The notes: generated from the letters alone by a model not told the origin. Shown: positions 33,091-44,188, numbered from the stretch's first letter. The stretch is 64,000 nucleotides of DNA from Adenophora triphylla var. japonica (GCA_022495995.1 JAFEMH010002591.1:227501-291500); one strand, 5' to 3'. A program made the numbers and translations.

Positions 33091-33668
33091 ATGTTGTAAT
33101 CGTTAGTGATTTGTGATTTACTTTTAAAGCTTTGTCGAGACGCAAGATCTCTTGTTTGCCTTTTGTTTCTTTTGTGAGCCTTGGCGGCGTCCAGCTTTGG
33201 ACCTTTCTGTTGTATTTGTGGACTGAAGCAGTCTGAGCCTTGACGGCATCCCTTTTTGTTTGGGTTTTGTGTTTGGATGGGAAGGTTGGATGATCCCTTG
33301 ACAAGTCGTTTTTTGACGGTCTTTTCCGTGACTTCCTTGCTTCTTGTTTGTCGGCGCTGGGTCCTTGACCTCATTTTTTTGTAGCTTCTGCTTGAGCTTC
33401 TTTTTTTTTTTAAAGCTTCTGCTTGAGCTCTTTTTTTTTTTTGAAGCGCGTGAGGGCGAAGGCAAGCCCCTAGCTTGGAGTTGACATGGGTCAGTCTTTT
33501 GATGCTGAGTGACCTTTTGATGTCCTTTGATGTTGCCGCCGTCGTTTGACTTGGTCAAGGTGATGGTGGGGGCATGTTTTGGAAAGTGTATAGTTTGATG
33601 GAGGTCTTGGTTGACATTCAAACTTTTTTATTTTTTTGTGTGTTTTTAGACCGGACCAATTAAGGTTG

Positions 33669-33711
33669 CCTACGTTCCCCCCGGACTAGAGGGCTCAGGT
33701 CTGCGTAGTTC
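33669..33711 (+). repeat. Conserved junction block 2 (E1)
   Basis: CCTACGTTCCCC, then GGGCTCAGGTCT, then CGTAGTTC. It is the same family as the blocks beside the E1 and E3 LTRs. Confidence 0.65.
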
Positions 33712-33752
33712 GACACTACAAGGAGTGCCAAGAGATGCACAGTTGATCTTCT

Positions 33753-34990
33753 TTAGGCGAAGTATCTGCGAAGTTTGCTTCCGTTGACTGGATTCATGAA
33801 GGGATTGCCGTCTAGGTCTGTCAGCTTCATGGCACCTCCGAAGAAGATATTTTGAACCACGAAAGGGACGATCCATGTTGGTTCCCATTTTCCCAGTGGG
33901 TTGGTTCGAGTGGGAGGCTTTTCCTTGAGTACCAGGTCGCCTTCCCTGATGTCTCGGGACTTGACTTTCTTGTCGAAAGCTCTAGCCATTCTGCTTTGGT
34001 AGGCTCGGATGTGCTCCATGGCCTTTAGTCGGCGCTCGTCTAGCAGAGCCGTTCGTCGTGTCGGCCTGAGCCATTCGACTTCGTTGATCTCGTTTTCCAA
34101 AGAAGACTCGAGTGAGGGAATTTCCAATTCAACGGGCAAGATCGCTTCCATCCCGTATGTCGTGGCGAATGGAGTTTCTCCCGTGGCCGTTTTGACTGAT
34201 GTGTTCGGTAGCCCCAAAGTACGAGGTGCAGCTTCTCAGGCCAATCTCGTCTTCGAGTGGTCATTTTTCGAATGATCCTTTCGAGGGTCTTGTTTGCTTT
34301 TTCTACTGCACCATTTGTTTGCGGCCTGTAAGGAGAGGACTTGTGGCACGTGATCTTGAATTCGGCCAGCAGTCTGTCGCATTCTCCTTCGAAGTGGGAC
34401 CCATTGTCTGATATGACCTCGTTTAGGATGCCGTATCGGCATATGATGTTTTCCTTGAGGAAATGTGCGACCTTCTTGGAAGTGAGCACTTTGTAGGACT
34501 TGGCTTCGACCCATTTTGTGAAGTAGTCGATGGCTACCAAGACGAATTCGTGGCCGTTGCTGCCTGGCGGAGCGATCTTCCCGATAACGTCAATTCCCCA
34601 AGTGGCGAAGGGCCAGGGAGTAGTCATGCAGTAGAGATCGTGAGGAGGTAGATGATTGAGGTTGGAGAACCGTTGGCACTTGTCGCAGCTTCGGACAAAG
34701 TGGATGCAATCCGCTCCATGGAGATCCAAGAGTAGCCCATTCGAAGAATGATCTCGCATCGTGGCTCGCGTTCATGTGGGGGCCGCAAGCCGAACTTCGT
34801 TCATGAGCTCGTTTGCTTTTTCCTGGCTGATGCAGCGTAGGAGCGGTCCTTGGTAGCGCTTTTTGTATAGCATGTCTCCAAGAATGACAAAGTGAGAGGC
34901 GAGGCATTTTAGGGCCATGATGCTCTTGGCTTTGACTCCTTCTTTGCGTTGGCCTTCCTCGTTCATGAAGGCGATTTCCCCGCTCTTGAG
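33753..34990 (-). pseudogene. pol: Integrase of E1
   Basis: The C-terminal domain and tail are at 33753-34217, ending GNPFMNPVNGSKLRRYFA. The catalytic core is at 34217-34759. The DDE residues are all present: WGIDVIGK, EVISDNGSHFEG and NGAVEKANK. The second zinc-binding pair is in CDKCQRFSNLNH. Frameshifts separate the core from the C-terminal part and from the zinc-binding N-domain (34760-34990), so the protein is no longer continuous. Integrase would insert the 19.5-kb cDNA. The gene lies downstream of RNase H on the minus strand, as expected in Ty3/gypsy. Confidence 0.85.
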
Positions 34991-35600
34991 GTATTGGAAG
35001 ATCTGATTGTACCACGGCTCGTTGATGGGCTCGGGTTCTGGTTCGATCTCGCAGCAGTAGGCAGGAATTTCCTTTCTTCCCACCTTGAATGGCTTGATTG
35101 CCTTTCCCTCAGGGATTTCCACATGTGATGCCAAGGTGGCTAGGGCATCTGCAAACCGGTTCTGGTCTCTTGGCAAGTAGTGGAAGGTGACCTCTTTGAA
35201 TTGCGCGATGAGGTCTTCCATGCAGGCGTGGTATTTTTGCAAGCCTGGGTCTATTGTTTTCCACTTGTTGGAAACCTGATTGATGATCAGGGCTTAGTCC
35301 CCGTAGACCTCGAGTCTTTGGACGTTCCTTTCGAGTGCGGCCTCTAGTCCGGCGGTGCAAGCTTCGTATTCGGAGGCATTGTTGGTTACCTCGAAATTCA
35401 GCTTTATGGCGATTGGGGTGTGCTCGTCCTTTGGGTCGACCAAGAGCATACCAATGCCGTTTCCTCTTTTGTTGGCTGCTCCGTCGAAGAACAATTGCCA
35501 TCGGTTTTCGCCTTCAAGTGCGAAGATTCCTTCGTCTGAAAATTGTGGCTCGGGACCTTGGGCCTCATCGGTTGGGAAGTCGGCCAGTTTTTCGGCCATT
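34772..35600 (-). pseudogene. pol: Archaeal-like RNase H of E1
   Basis: A second RNase H after the ordinary one. Catalytic positions are visible in WQLFFDGAANKRG (Asp), NNASEYEAC (Glu) and NRFADALATLAS (Asp). A TAA at 35294-35296 falls where the third catalytic region GDSQLIINQ stands in E2. That serine/glutamine stretch is therefore lost here and the frame resumes afterwards. The dual RNase H arrangement supports a Tat assignment. Confidence 0.8.
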
Positions 35601-36912
35601 ACCCGTCCCTTGATTGACTTCTGGTTCACGTACTTGATGTCAAACTCCGCTAGGAAGAAAGACCATTTGGCTAGCCTCATTGACGATGATGGTTTGTCGA
35701 AGAGGTATTTGACCGGGTCCATTCTGGAGACCAAGTGCACTGTGTGCGACTGCATGTAGTGTCGTAGTTTTCTGACAACCCATACTAAAGCTGCGTAGGT
35801 TTTCTCGAGGGCTGAGTAGTTGAGTTCGCTGCCTTGGAACTTTCGACTGACGAAGTAGATGGCATTCTCGACTCGTGACTCTTTCTTTTCTTGGCAGAGC
35901 ATAGCTCCAACTGCGATGTCAGTCACAGTTAGGTATAGAAAAAGTGGCTTCTCCTCGTGGGGAGGGCAGAGTATCGGAGGACTTACAAGGTACGATTTTA
36001 TCTTTTCGAAGGCGTCTTGGCATTCCGGGTTCCATTCGATGTCTGCATTTTTCTTCATTAGTCTGAAGATTGGCTCGCACATGGAGGTCAACTGATTGAC
36101 GAAGCGGCTGATGTACTGCAGGCGGCCCATGAAGCTTTTTACCTCTGTTTGGGTTTGCGGTGGTCTCATTTCGATTATGGCCTTGATCTTTTGAGGATCA
36201 ACTTCGATGCCTCGCTCGGTGACCATGTATCCTAAGACTTTGCCTCGGATGACTCCAAATGTGCATTTGGCAGGGTTTAACCTCATTGAGTGTTTCCGGA
36301 GTCGATTGAAGAACTTTCTCAGGTCGATGAGGTGTTGTCCATCTGATCCCTTTGAGTGGATGATCATGTCATCGACGTACACTTCGATCTCTTTGTGGAT
36401 CATGTCGTGGAAGAGGGCGGTTGCTGCCCGTTGGTAGGTAGCCCCAGCGTTCTTTAGTCCGAACGGCATCACTGTGTAGCAGTAGGTTCCCCAGGGGGTT
36501 GTGAAGGCTATTTTTTCTTGGTCTTCTTCGGCCATCTTGATTTGATTGTAGCTGCGAACCCGTCCACGAAGGACTTAACTTCGAAATCGGCCGTAGTGTC
36601 TACCAACATGTCTATGTTTGGTAGTGGAAATTCGTCCTGGGACTTGCCTTGTTGAGATCTCTAAGTCCACGCAGCTAGCCGTACTTTTCCGTTGGCCTTG
36701 GTGACCGTGACTATGTTGGAGAGACATGTCGGGTATTCGATCACCCTTATGAAGCCGATGCGGAGCATCTTTTCGATCTTCTCTTTGACTTGTAAAGACC
36801 ATTCCGTCTTGATTTGGCGTAGCTTTTGCTTGATGGGCTTAGCCTCGGGATTAAGGGGAATCGGATGTTCCACTATGGCCGGATCTAAGCCTGCATGTCT
36901 TAGTAAGACCAA
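35500..36912 (-). pseudogene. pol: Reverse transcriptase and first RNase H of E1
   Basis: The N-terminal RT is at 36661-36912 (PIKQKLRQIKTEWSLQVKEK and SNIVTVTKANGKVR). After a frame change, the main ORF runs through 36535-35294. It contains FGLKNAGATYQR and the intact catalytic box YVDDMIIHSKGSD, then GYMVTERGIEVDPQKIKAI and GRLQYISRFVNQL. The first RNase H (TVTDIAVGAMLCQEKKES and YFVSRKFQGSELNYSALEK) lies at about 36000-35600. A small deletion around 36545-36560 in the GFAGYNQIK motif breaks the frame. Enzymatic residues are otherwise kept. Confidence 0.87.
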
Positions 36913-37751
36913 GCGAACACGTCCACAAATTCTTTGAGCAGACGCAATGCGTTTTGCTCAAGGCCGGTGAAGAAACTTCCGATTTGCGTCTCTATTGGCT
37001 CTTCAAATAGCTTCCCAAATTCACTTTGGTTAAAACCTCCTCGGCAGCTTGGGCCCGATTTTTCTCTCGTTTGACAACATGCTTAAAGATGTGTTTAATG
37101 TATTGTTCGTTTAATGTGTCTGCTTCTTTATCAAGTGAATCGTTATTAACTGTTTGTGTGTTAGTTAATTTATCAGTTGTTAAAGATGCAATGAGAGGAT
37201 ACTCGGAAAGGTCGAAACTTTCATTAAGAGCATATGGGAATACATTATTGGCAATGAGTTCGTAATCTTCTGGTGTAAGGCCATCAGATGACTCGAGAGA
37301 CTCAAATTCAAAAACAATGGACTCAGGATGGGCTTTGACACTGGACTTTCGGACACGAAGGGTTAGACCAAGTTGTTCGATCATGTCCTTCTTGCTGGCG
37401 GCAGGTCCGGAGAAGGTGGCCCAGTTTTTGAGTAGCAATGTTGATGAGCTTGACATGAGGCGAGGGTCGAAAGGCTTTGCGCTGCTGTTCCCAGTCATGG
37501 CTACCATGGAGTTATCAAAAACAAAATCGATTATGTCTGGCACCTCAATTTCTTCACTGAAGAGTTGGTGGAGCAATGGCTCGTCCAGGCATCATCTGCA
37601 GAGTTTTCCTTTCTTGTCTTGGGCATTGCTAGTTCGAATGCAGACTCGTCCCGCTTGTTTGTGGCAGGGATGTTGACAGAGAGTTTTTTGAGTTCTTCTG
37701 CCAAAGAGAGGGTTTTCCTGAACCAGAATTTGTTGTGAATAGTGGTGATAG
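36913..37751 (-). pseudogene. pol: PR-RT linker of E1
   Basis: The readable part 36992-37576 is an acidic linker with LNESFDLSEYPLIASLTTDK and NRAQAAEEVLTKVNLG. It is homologous to E2 48840-49110 (LNEIIDLSEYPLIANLMIEH). It lies between protease and RT. Function unknown, but conserved between E1 and E2. The upstream end is cut by the nested LTR N1. Confidence 0.7.
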
Positions 37752-38082
37752 TGGACCACGGTGTGATGATGTGCCATATTTCGAAAGATTGGTTTTCTCT
37801 TTTTCTTTGAAAATCAATCGAAATAAACGAATTAGCCACGCCATTTTTATTTTAAGGGCCAAAACATTGAAAAATGCCGGGATTAGAGATTTGGGTTCGG
37901 AGGTCATGTTACACGCGGGAAGAACGTTAGTGTTCACCCGGGAATGCCTCGTAAACGAGTCTTCCAAGCTTAAAAACCATTGTGTGTGTGTGTGTGTGTG
38001 TGAGTGTGTTTCTTTGACCAAAATAACTTCAAACTGAAAAGTAAAATTGAGAACTCTTTATAAGACATTAAACAAATCCCAT

Positions 38083-38129
<47 letters not shown>

Positions 38130-39512
38130 GGTGTGATTTTAGGGTTGAGTTTTGGTACTCAGACTCCTTGAAGTTGAAACTCAATTCTGCCAGAATGAAA
38201 AAGGCAGTGGACACTTGATTTGAAATGGATTTAAGAGCTTTAAAATCTCAGAATCTGGGGAAAGTCCGAGAATGAAAGTTGCTCAAAACACCTTAAATAA
38301 GGTTTTCGGCAAAGGATTTTCCATTTGGAGATGATTTGATGGACCAAAACCTTCTGGAAATCTCAGATGTGATATCTGGATTTCCAGAGACTGATGAACT
38401 GACCTTTGAAAAATAATTTGTAAAGGGAGGTTTACTCTGAAAAAAAATAAAGTAAAAATATGTCTGTAAAGCTCTGGATGTTGGCTACAAAAAGTATTTT
38501 GTAGTCACACCAAATTCCAAGTTTCTGTATGTCCAAAATTAGACCATGGACAGAGGTCTTAGAAGGAAAGGCTACTGGACAGCAACATTCTCAAGAAGGA
38601 AAATGTGATTTAAAGGGGGTTTTGCATCCATGCTTGTCCCCATTTCCTAGGCTTTGATTAGTGATCACTAAACATTTTAGTGGTGATCTACTATATCAAT
38701 CTATCCTTAAGGGTACATTAGGACTTTGAGCATTTCATTTTGCTTGAGAGGGGAATTTTATCCTTTGAAATCAAGATTTTATGTATGAAAATGATTTTTA
38801 GGGTTTGAAAATGTGTTTGCAAGTAAGTAAAGACAATGTAAAAGGAATGTTGATCCTTGTAGAGGATCATCCATGGAGATGAACTTCCATGGTGATCCTC
38901 TTGGATCTAGAGCAAGAAATGAACAAGTTACATCTTCAAAGTATGAGATGCATGCATGGATGATGAAGATTTAGAGTAAGGAGAGGGAGGTTATACCTAT
39001 CTTCTTTTGTGTTTGTGTTTGATTTTTGAATTTTGAAAGTGTTTGATGATTTGTGGTTTTGGGAAAATAGTCAAGAGAAAAGAGTGACAATTCAAGGGAA
39101 TTCTCACTATTTTCTCAAGTATTTTCGCCCGAGAGGTTTCTTGTGGATGAATTCTATTTTTTTGTCCCTGAAAATGGCGAGGGGTTCAATTTATAGGCCA
39201 CAGGTTTCCAGTTTGGTCAGCGTGGACACGATTGTCGGCGTGCACAGGGCATTAAATCTTTGCTCCGGGCTTTGGAGAGAAGGAATATTTTTGTCAAACA
39301 AGCAACCGGTTGATTGTTAGCTACTTCGAGTTTACTTATTTCGGGATTTTAACATTTTTGAGATTCCTTCACTTGTTTAACCTCGAAATAGTAATCCCTA
39401 ACACCCTTGCTTGGTTAGAAAGGTTAGGAATTGTTAGAAATGTTAGGAATGTTAGGGCTTTCGTTAATTTTCTAACGAAAATACTAACAACTCAAATTGG
39501 AGAGCGCTTACA
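37752..39512 (-). mobile_element. Nested LTR N1 inserted in the protease region of E1
   Basis: On the minus strand it begins TGTAAGCGCTCTCCAATTTG, a diverged form of the E1/E2/E3 LTR start. It has a TATA box (GGCCTATAAATTG, complement of about 39186-39198). It ends with a region like the E1 LTR end (37830-38000: GCCACGCC, AAAACATTGA, GGTTCGGAGGTCA). GT repeats lie at 37981-38002 and 38086-38128. It splits the PR-coding DNA of E1. The exact left end and a target duplication could not be found, so it may be a solo LTR or a fragment. Confidence 0.6.
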
Positions 39513-40580
39513 CCCGGCGAGTTGGTGCGTTGAGAAATGCTCTTGAGTGATTTGGCTTGAGGCCTCACGAATCTTGCAAGGTTGGAGCTTGTCCATCGTT
39601 GGTTGATGGCAGATTTTGTTTAGGCGTTGATCGGCTCTATTCCCTTTCTGTGTCTTCTCTCAAAGCTGCCCGGTTTCTTTGTGAAGTACCTGGTCATGTA
39701 TCGAAGGCTGTAGAGGGCGGAGATCGGAGATTGCGTGCAAGCCTCTTTTGTTAGTAAGCGGAGCGTTTCGTGCGTTTCCTTCACGTGCGGCGTCTTCGGG
39801 AGTAGGAATGTATCCCGAGCCATGGAGGTATTACGTTCCTTGATCTCGATGATTTGTTGGGTACCTTGATGGCGTTTTCCCAAACCAAGCCTCGGGATGT
39901 AGTTCATGAGCTTCATCTCATCTTCATCGGGGGAGGATGCGGTCCCCAGTCAAAGCGAGGTCTATAGTGGCACACAGTGGGCTTTTGGGCTTTCAATTGT
40001 GAACCACATGCCGAACTTCGGCAACATGCCGTCATTGTCGTGTTTGATCTCCAGGGCCAAGGACGCCGTTGTGTTGGTCCCTTCGGTGGTTATGCTATCA
40101 CCGTAGATGATGGTAAGGTTTGTTCCTTGGACGGAACTTTACGCGATGGAGGGTGGATGCCACCCATTGATCTGGTGTAGCCAAGGGCGTCCCAAGATGG
40201 CGGTGAATGTGATCGGGATGTCGATGACTTGAAAATCCATCGGGATCATCTGCTTTCCAAACCACGGAGTTCGGAGTGGCTATTCAGGAGTGGCGAGATG
40301 TTGAGCCGTATGCTTTGATTGTATGCGAGAGTTGAGGGGCTTGAGTCCGGTTGGCTTGATCCCTAGCAAGTCCATCATTTTGGATGGAAGGACGTTCGCT
40401 GATCCCTCGTCTACCAAGACCCGAGGAGGCGGCGCTCGTCGTTGAAGCTGTTATGTAAAGGCTCATTGTGGTCGGCCCAAATTTTGGGAGGTCGAGCTCC
40501 ATAAAAGTGATGATGTTGCTGTAATGAACGTTGACGATCATCTGAACCGCTTCATCTGGCGTCACTGTGATAGGTACCAT
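39513..40580 (-). pseudogene. pol: Protease region of E1
   Basis: Clear homology to E2 47460-48100. NIITFMELDLPKFG matches NIITFTELDLPPFG. The active-site region reads VDEGSANVLPSKMM (about 40380-40430) in a frame shifted from its surroundings. [21 protein letters not shown] (about 40165-40240) follows. The catalytic triad reads D-E-G rather than the D-N-G of E2 or D-S/T-G of most retroelements, so activity is doubtful. Several small indels disrupt the frame. The 3' part (39620-39916) has no known domain. Confidence 0.7.
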
Positions 40581-40676
40581 GGTTTGGGCCGGGCTTTCCT
40601 CTAGCTTGAGTTTGTGCGGGTAAGAGGAAGTGAGTAAGGACCAGAGGGAGATGTTATCCTGAGTGCGTTTGGCGAG

Positions 40677-41666
40677 TTAAGATAAGATCTTGACTTTGGG
40701 TTGAGTTCCGGCTTCTTTGGCGTAGGGACCCATTACGATTCGAGGCTCGGGTATGGGCGGCCTTTTGTGCATCCTTGGAGGATTCATAGGGATTTGGCCG
40801 GAACGTGTCGATACGTTCACCTCTCGGGCTTTCTTTGCTTTGCTTGTTTCCCCCACTTCCGTCATGGGAGGGCCTTGGTTGGCATAGGGCCATGCTTCGC
40901 ATTTCAGTTCGTTCACCGTTATTGCTTTTGTTGAAGCGTCAATAGTGGCTTTGAGGTCTTCCCAAGACAGGGGTTGGGGTATCTGGACCCTTGGGCCGTT
41001 GGTGGCGGTGCGGAGCTCGTCCCAGCTAATCATGGAGCAGAAGTTGCCGTGGTCTTGTGCAGAGCTAGGCTGAGGAGATTTGCTGGAGTAGATGACATAG
41101 TAGTCAAACTTTCCTGACGGTTCTCCGAGGGTTCCGACTGTGGGATCACCGGCTTCGTATCTCTTCTTCAGTTTTCGTTGAGAGGAGGGTTTCTTCCTTC
41201 TTAGAGGGCGATCCTTGTTTATTTCGTCTTGGAATTCCATTTCCAGACAAGCGGTGCAATCGATAACGTCCCACCAGATGCGCTCATCATTTTGTGGCGG
41301 TATTGGGACCTCGGGATGTTGACCGAGCACGTCTTCCCCAGGGGGGTCTTGTGGTTTTATGTCATAGCTGCAGAGTTCATACGAGGGTAAGAGATTGAAT
41401 TTCGGAAGATAATGAGAGACGTTAGGAGCTGCGGGAGCGGGTACGTCTTTGGGAGCCCCAGGTGTTTGGGAGGTGGCTAATGTTCCGAAATGGTGCATGG
41501 CACCTTCGATCCAAGCTTGTTGCTTACCTTGGCATTTTTTGAGGGCTATGACAGCTTGCCAGACTTCCTCCATTGTTGGGAAGTTTCTCGGGGGTAAGGT
41601 CCCGTTTTCCTCATTGTCGTCTACCGATCTGGCCATGGGGAGTTGATGGACTGCCCGGTGGGTCAC
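40677..41666 (-). CDS. gag: Gag-position ORF of E1, lacking a recognisable capsid
   Basis: A 329-residue open frame between leader and protease. The C-terminal part is homologous to the Gag-PR linker of E2: WEDLKATIDASTKAITVNEL and KCEAWPYANQ match E2's LEELKVAASLEAPLSVNQ and RQAAWPY, and VNVSTRSGQ matches VNMLTRSGK. The N-terminal two thirds (FPTMEEVWQAVIALKKC, then Pro-rich, then ERIWWDVIDCTACLEMEFQD) contain no capsid signature and no Cys/His box. In E2 both stand upstream of this linker. E1 therefore either lost its capsid domain or uses a very different one, and may depend on other elements for packaging. The start at 41666 is the first codon of the open frame; the first convincing ATG is not certain. 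Confidence 0.6.
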   Translation of the reverse strand: MTHRAVHQLPMARSVDDNEENGTLPPRNFPTMEEVWQAVIALKKCQGKQQAWIEGAMHHFGTLATSQTPGAPKDVPAPAAPNVSHYLPKFNLLPSYELCSYDIKPQDPPGEDVLGQHPEVPIPPQNDERIWWDVIDCTACLEMEFQDEINKDRPLRRKKPSSQRKLKKRYEAGDPTVGTLGEPSGKFDYYVIYSSKSPQPSSAQDHGNFCSMISWDELRTATNGPRVQIPQPLSWEDLKATIDASTKAITVNELKCEAWPYANQGPPMTEVGETSKAKKAREVNVSTRSGQIPMNPPRMHKRPPIPEPRIVMGPYAKEAGTQPKVKILS

Positions 41667-42833
41667 ATCTTGGGAAGGATGTGGGACCTTGCGGCTTTAA
41701 CACTGGGAGAATAGTTCCCGAGTACTCTCGATCACTCTCGGTTTGCTGGAGGGGTGACGGGTAAGGTTTATACATGGAAAGACCTTTGTGGATGAAGGGG
41801 GAAAGCTCATGTGACATGCAGTTTCCGCTTTTATTTATTTTTGATTTGTTTTGTTGTTTTAATTTACTTAAAACAGTGTTTTCTCAGAATCCTAGGTAGG
41901 TTGGAAAAGATTGCTCTTCTTTTCGCAACTATGCTAGATCCTGGGTCAGTGGAGACCATCTGTGCGGCTATAAGCCCCTCATTTTGCACCTGTATTTCGA
42001 CATCCCAGGGTGGACAGCCCCGGGCGAGGGTCCTCTAGGGCAAGCGGTTTCCACCGGCCTAAAAGAAAAAATTGAACCTAAGGACCGAGCCTGTCATGTT
42101 CGTTTTAATGCGTCGGTCATGTGAATAGTGAGCCGAGCCGGCACCTGAGTCAAAATCTGGTCGAGAGTTCGGCATGACCTCTCTTTACCTTGCTTGCGCA
42201 AGGAATCTGTGACGTTAGGCGTTGGCTGGGTCATATTGTCATGGCTGACGTATTAAAGGCTTGATGACATGGTGTCATGTGGGCATGGATGTATATCCGG
42301 GACGAAACATCGTCTGGGTGTAGCTTCGGAAATCAAGATCGGGTCAAGATTTTAGCATGACCTTTCATCGCTTTGCTTGCGCCAGGGATCTTGAGTTCTG
42401 AGCTTTGACCCAGGAAATGGCTGGCATGGGATATGTATCCAGGCTGTATGACACGGACTGGGTAAAAACCAACCGAGTCTTGGACAGAGTGTGACTCAAG
42501 CATGCAGGGTTGACACTGGCTAGGATGGGATGTTTGGAATGATCCCGTGCGCATCCAAGAGGCCTAGGAGACCAAACGGACTGCAACTGAGACCACCCCG
42601 GGTTGAGGGTTATAGTGTGGAGTGTATCCGAGGCAGCAAGTGCACGTAGCGTGCGGTGTACCGAGGCAGCAGTGCGAGTAGTGTGCGGTCACTAAAATTC
42701 TTTTACTTAGTAAAACAAAAGTTTTTTAAGAATTTTAAATGTATGTACACAGATGTATATTGATGCATTTTTTTGTTTTTTTGGTCATATCATTCTACAA
42801 TGATTAATAATTAATATGATTATTAATCAATCG
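41667..42833 (-). other. Leader of E1
   Basis: About 1.15 kb, mostly non-coding. It contains a diverged direct duplication: 42130-42200 (GCATGACCTCT, CTTGCTTGCGCAAGG) and 42345-42400 (GCATGACCTTTC, CTTTGCTTGCGCCAGGG). The part next to the 5' LTR (42690-42833) is AT-rich and shows no good primer binding site. Confidence 0.5.
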
Positions 42834-44183
42834 GCATCTGGCATCTCGGTTCGGTCGGGACCGTGTGTTCGCTGCGTTTTCGTTCGTAGAGTCGCCACGC
42901 CGTTTTGATTTAGCACAAAACATTGAGAAAAGGCTCAGTTTAAAAAATTGTTGTTGTGTGATGAGATTTTGAGTTCGGAGGTCAGGTTACTCCTCGGGAA
43001 GGGCATAGTAAATGCGCACCTGGGTCGCCTCGTAAAAACGAGTCTTTCGGTACCCCTTCTTTCTTTAAAAGTTGTGTGTGTGTGTGTGCTTTTTTAAAAA
43101 TGCACGTTGTATCTGATGTCTACATTGTACACTACGTATTGAAATGTATTGAAATAGTAATGGAAGGAAGCCTTACCAATGTTGGTTCATGTCTGTCTTC
43201 CGCAGGGGAATAGTGTTTGAGGGTTGAATAGTGTTCCGGGATGGACCGTGATTGCTTCGGGATGTTCCGGTGTCTACGGACAGAGTTTCGGCGTGTTTTG
43301 GGATTGTCAGGTGTGTACTCGGGCAAAGTTTCGTCGTTCATTGGGATCGTTGGTTGCACTTGGGCAGAGTTCCGGTGTGCGTTGGAATCGTCGGTTGAGC
43401 TCGGGCAGAGTTCCGACGTGCGTTGGAATCGTCGGTTGAGCTCGAAAAGGGCCGGGACACCTCGGGATGGCTCGGAATGCCTCGGGATGGCTTGGCAGGG
43501 CTTCAAGATGGATTGGAAAGGCTTCGGAATGCCTCGGGAGTGCCTCGGGAGCATCTCGGGAGTGCTCGGTAGGGCTCGGCAGAGCTTCGGAGTACCACGA
43601 GGGGCCTCAGAATGCTCCGGAGGGAACCGAAAGGGATCGGGATTGCCCCGAAGGGTTTTAGAGGGGTGCCTGAAGGCCGGGGGAGAGAGGAGAAGAGGAT
43701 TGTGTGTGAAAAATGAGAGGAGGAGACCTCTATTTATAGGGTCCAGATTCTGGCTAGTTGTGTCGCACGGCACTGTCAGCCATTACCAGTTTTTTGGTTT
43801 TCCTGGATTTAAGGGAATATCGTGAACCTTAAGGGGATTTTGTAATTATGATGTCCCTTGGCTAGTTGTGTCGCACGACATTGTCAGCCATTGCCAGTTT
43901 TTTTGTTTTCCTGGATTTAAGGGAATATTGTGGACTTTAAGGGGATTTTGTAATTATGATGTCTCTCGGCAAGATGTGTCGCACGGCACAAGCAACCAAT
44001 TTCATATTTTATAAAATTTCTTAAAAGTTCTTTTGTACTTTTTAATCCCAGAATGGCCCCCCTTGGTTTGGTTGGTGGGTTTTGAGGTTTTTGAAGGCTA
44101 CGGGTGTTCGAGATCACGTTTGTGTGAGTCTGCAGTGTTTCCCGTGCGTTTGGAAAGGAGTGATCCAGATTGGGGTACTTACA
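42834..44183 (-). repeat. 5' LTR of E1 (1350 bp homologous to the 3' LTR)
   Basis: Matches 24674-26029 throughout. On the minus strand it starts TGTAAGTACCCCAATCTGG and has a TATA box at the complement of 43730-43739. Three palindromes lie at 43760, 43868 and 43976, again at 108-bp spacing. The last ~31 bp of the 3' LTR (24643-24673) have no counterpart here. The U5 end and the expected PBS therefore seem deleted or replaced. Confidence 0.82.
43760..43989 (-). promoter_or_regulatory. Three CG-core palindromes at 108-bp spacing, E1 5' LTR
   Basis: GTGTCGCACGGCAC (43760-43773), a variant CGCACGACAT (43868-43881) and GTGTCGCACGGCAC (43976-43989), matching the 3' LTR. Confidence 0.55.
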
Positions 44184-44188
44184 ACTGC
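44184..44188. repeat. Target-site duplication of E1, right copy
   Basis: ACTGC, identical to 24638-24642. Confidence 0.75.

Larger units (their letters stand above)
32979..33752. other. Junction between aORF2 and pol of E1
   Basis: Convergent 3' regions. It contains the conserved CCGTGCTTGAACTCATCAAG (33069-33088), a poly-T duplication with GCTTCTGCTTGAGCTTC (33385-33440), and the conserved CTACG...CGTAG block (33669-33711). The Lys-rich minus-strand ORF is a reading of poly-T. Confidence 0.65.
24643..44183 (-). mobile_element. Element E1: complete 19.5-kb Tat-type Ty3/gypsy element with two antisense genes
   Basis: On the minus strand the order is 5' LTR (right), leader, gag fragment, PR (interrupted by a nested LTR), RT, RNase H, archaeal-like RNase H, IN, conserved junction, antisense aORF2, antisense aORF1, 50-bp array, polypurine tract, 3' LTR (left). 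The ends TGAAATTACC and GGTACTTACA form TG...CA with a short inverted repeat and are flanked by ACTGC on both sides. In the first ~200 bp compared, the two LTRs differ at about ten positions, mostly transitions, so the insertion is not very recent. Confidence 0.82.

Noticed and set aside
33124..33621. Lys-rich 165-codon minus-strand ORF between integrase and aORF2
   Set aside because: Poly-T tracts read as poly-Lys; no counterpart in E2 or E3.
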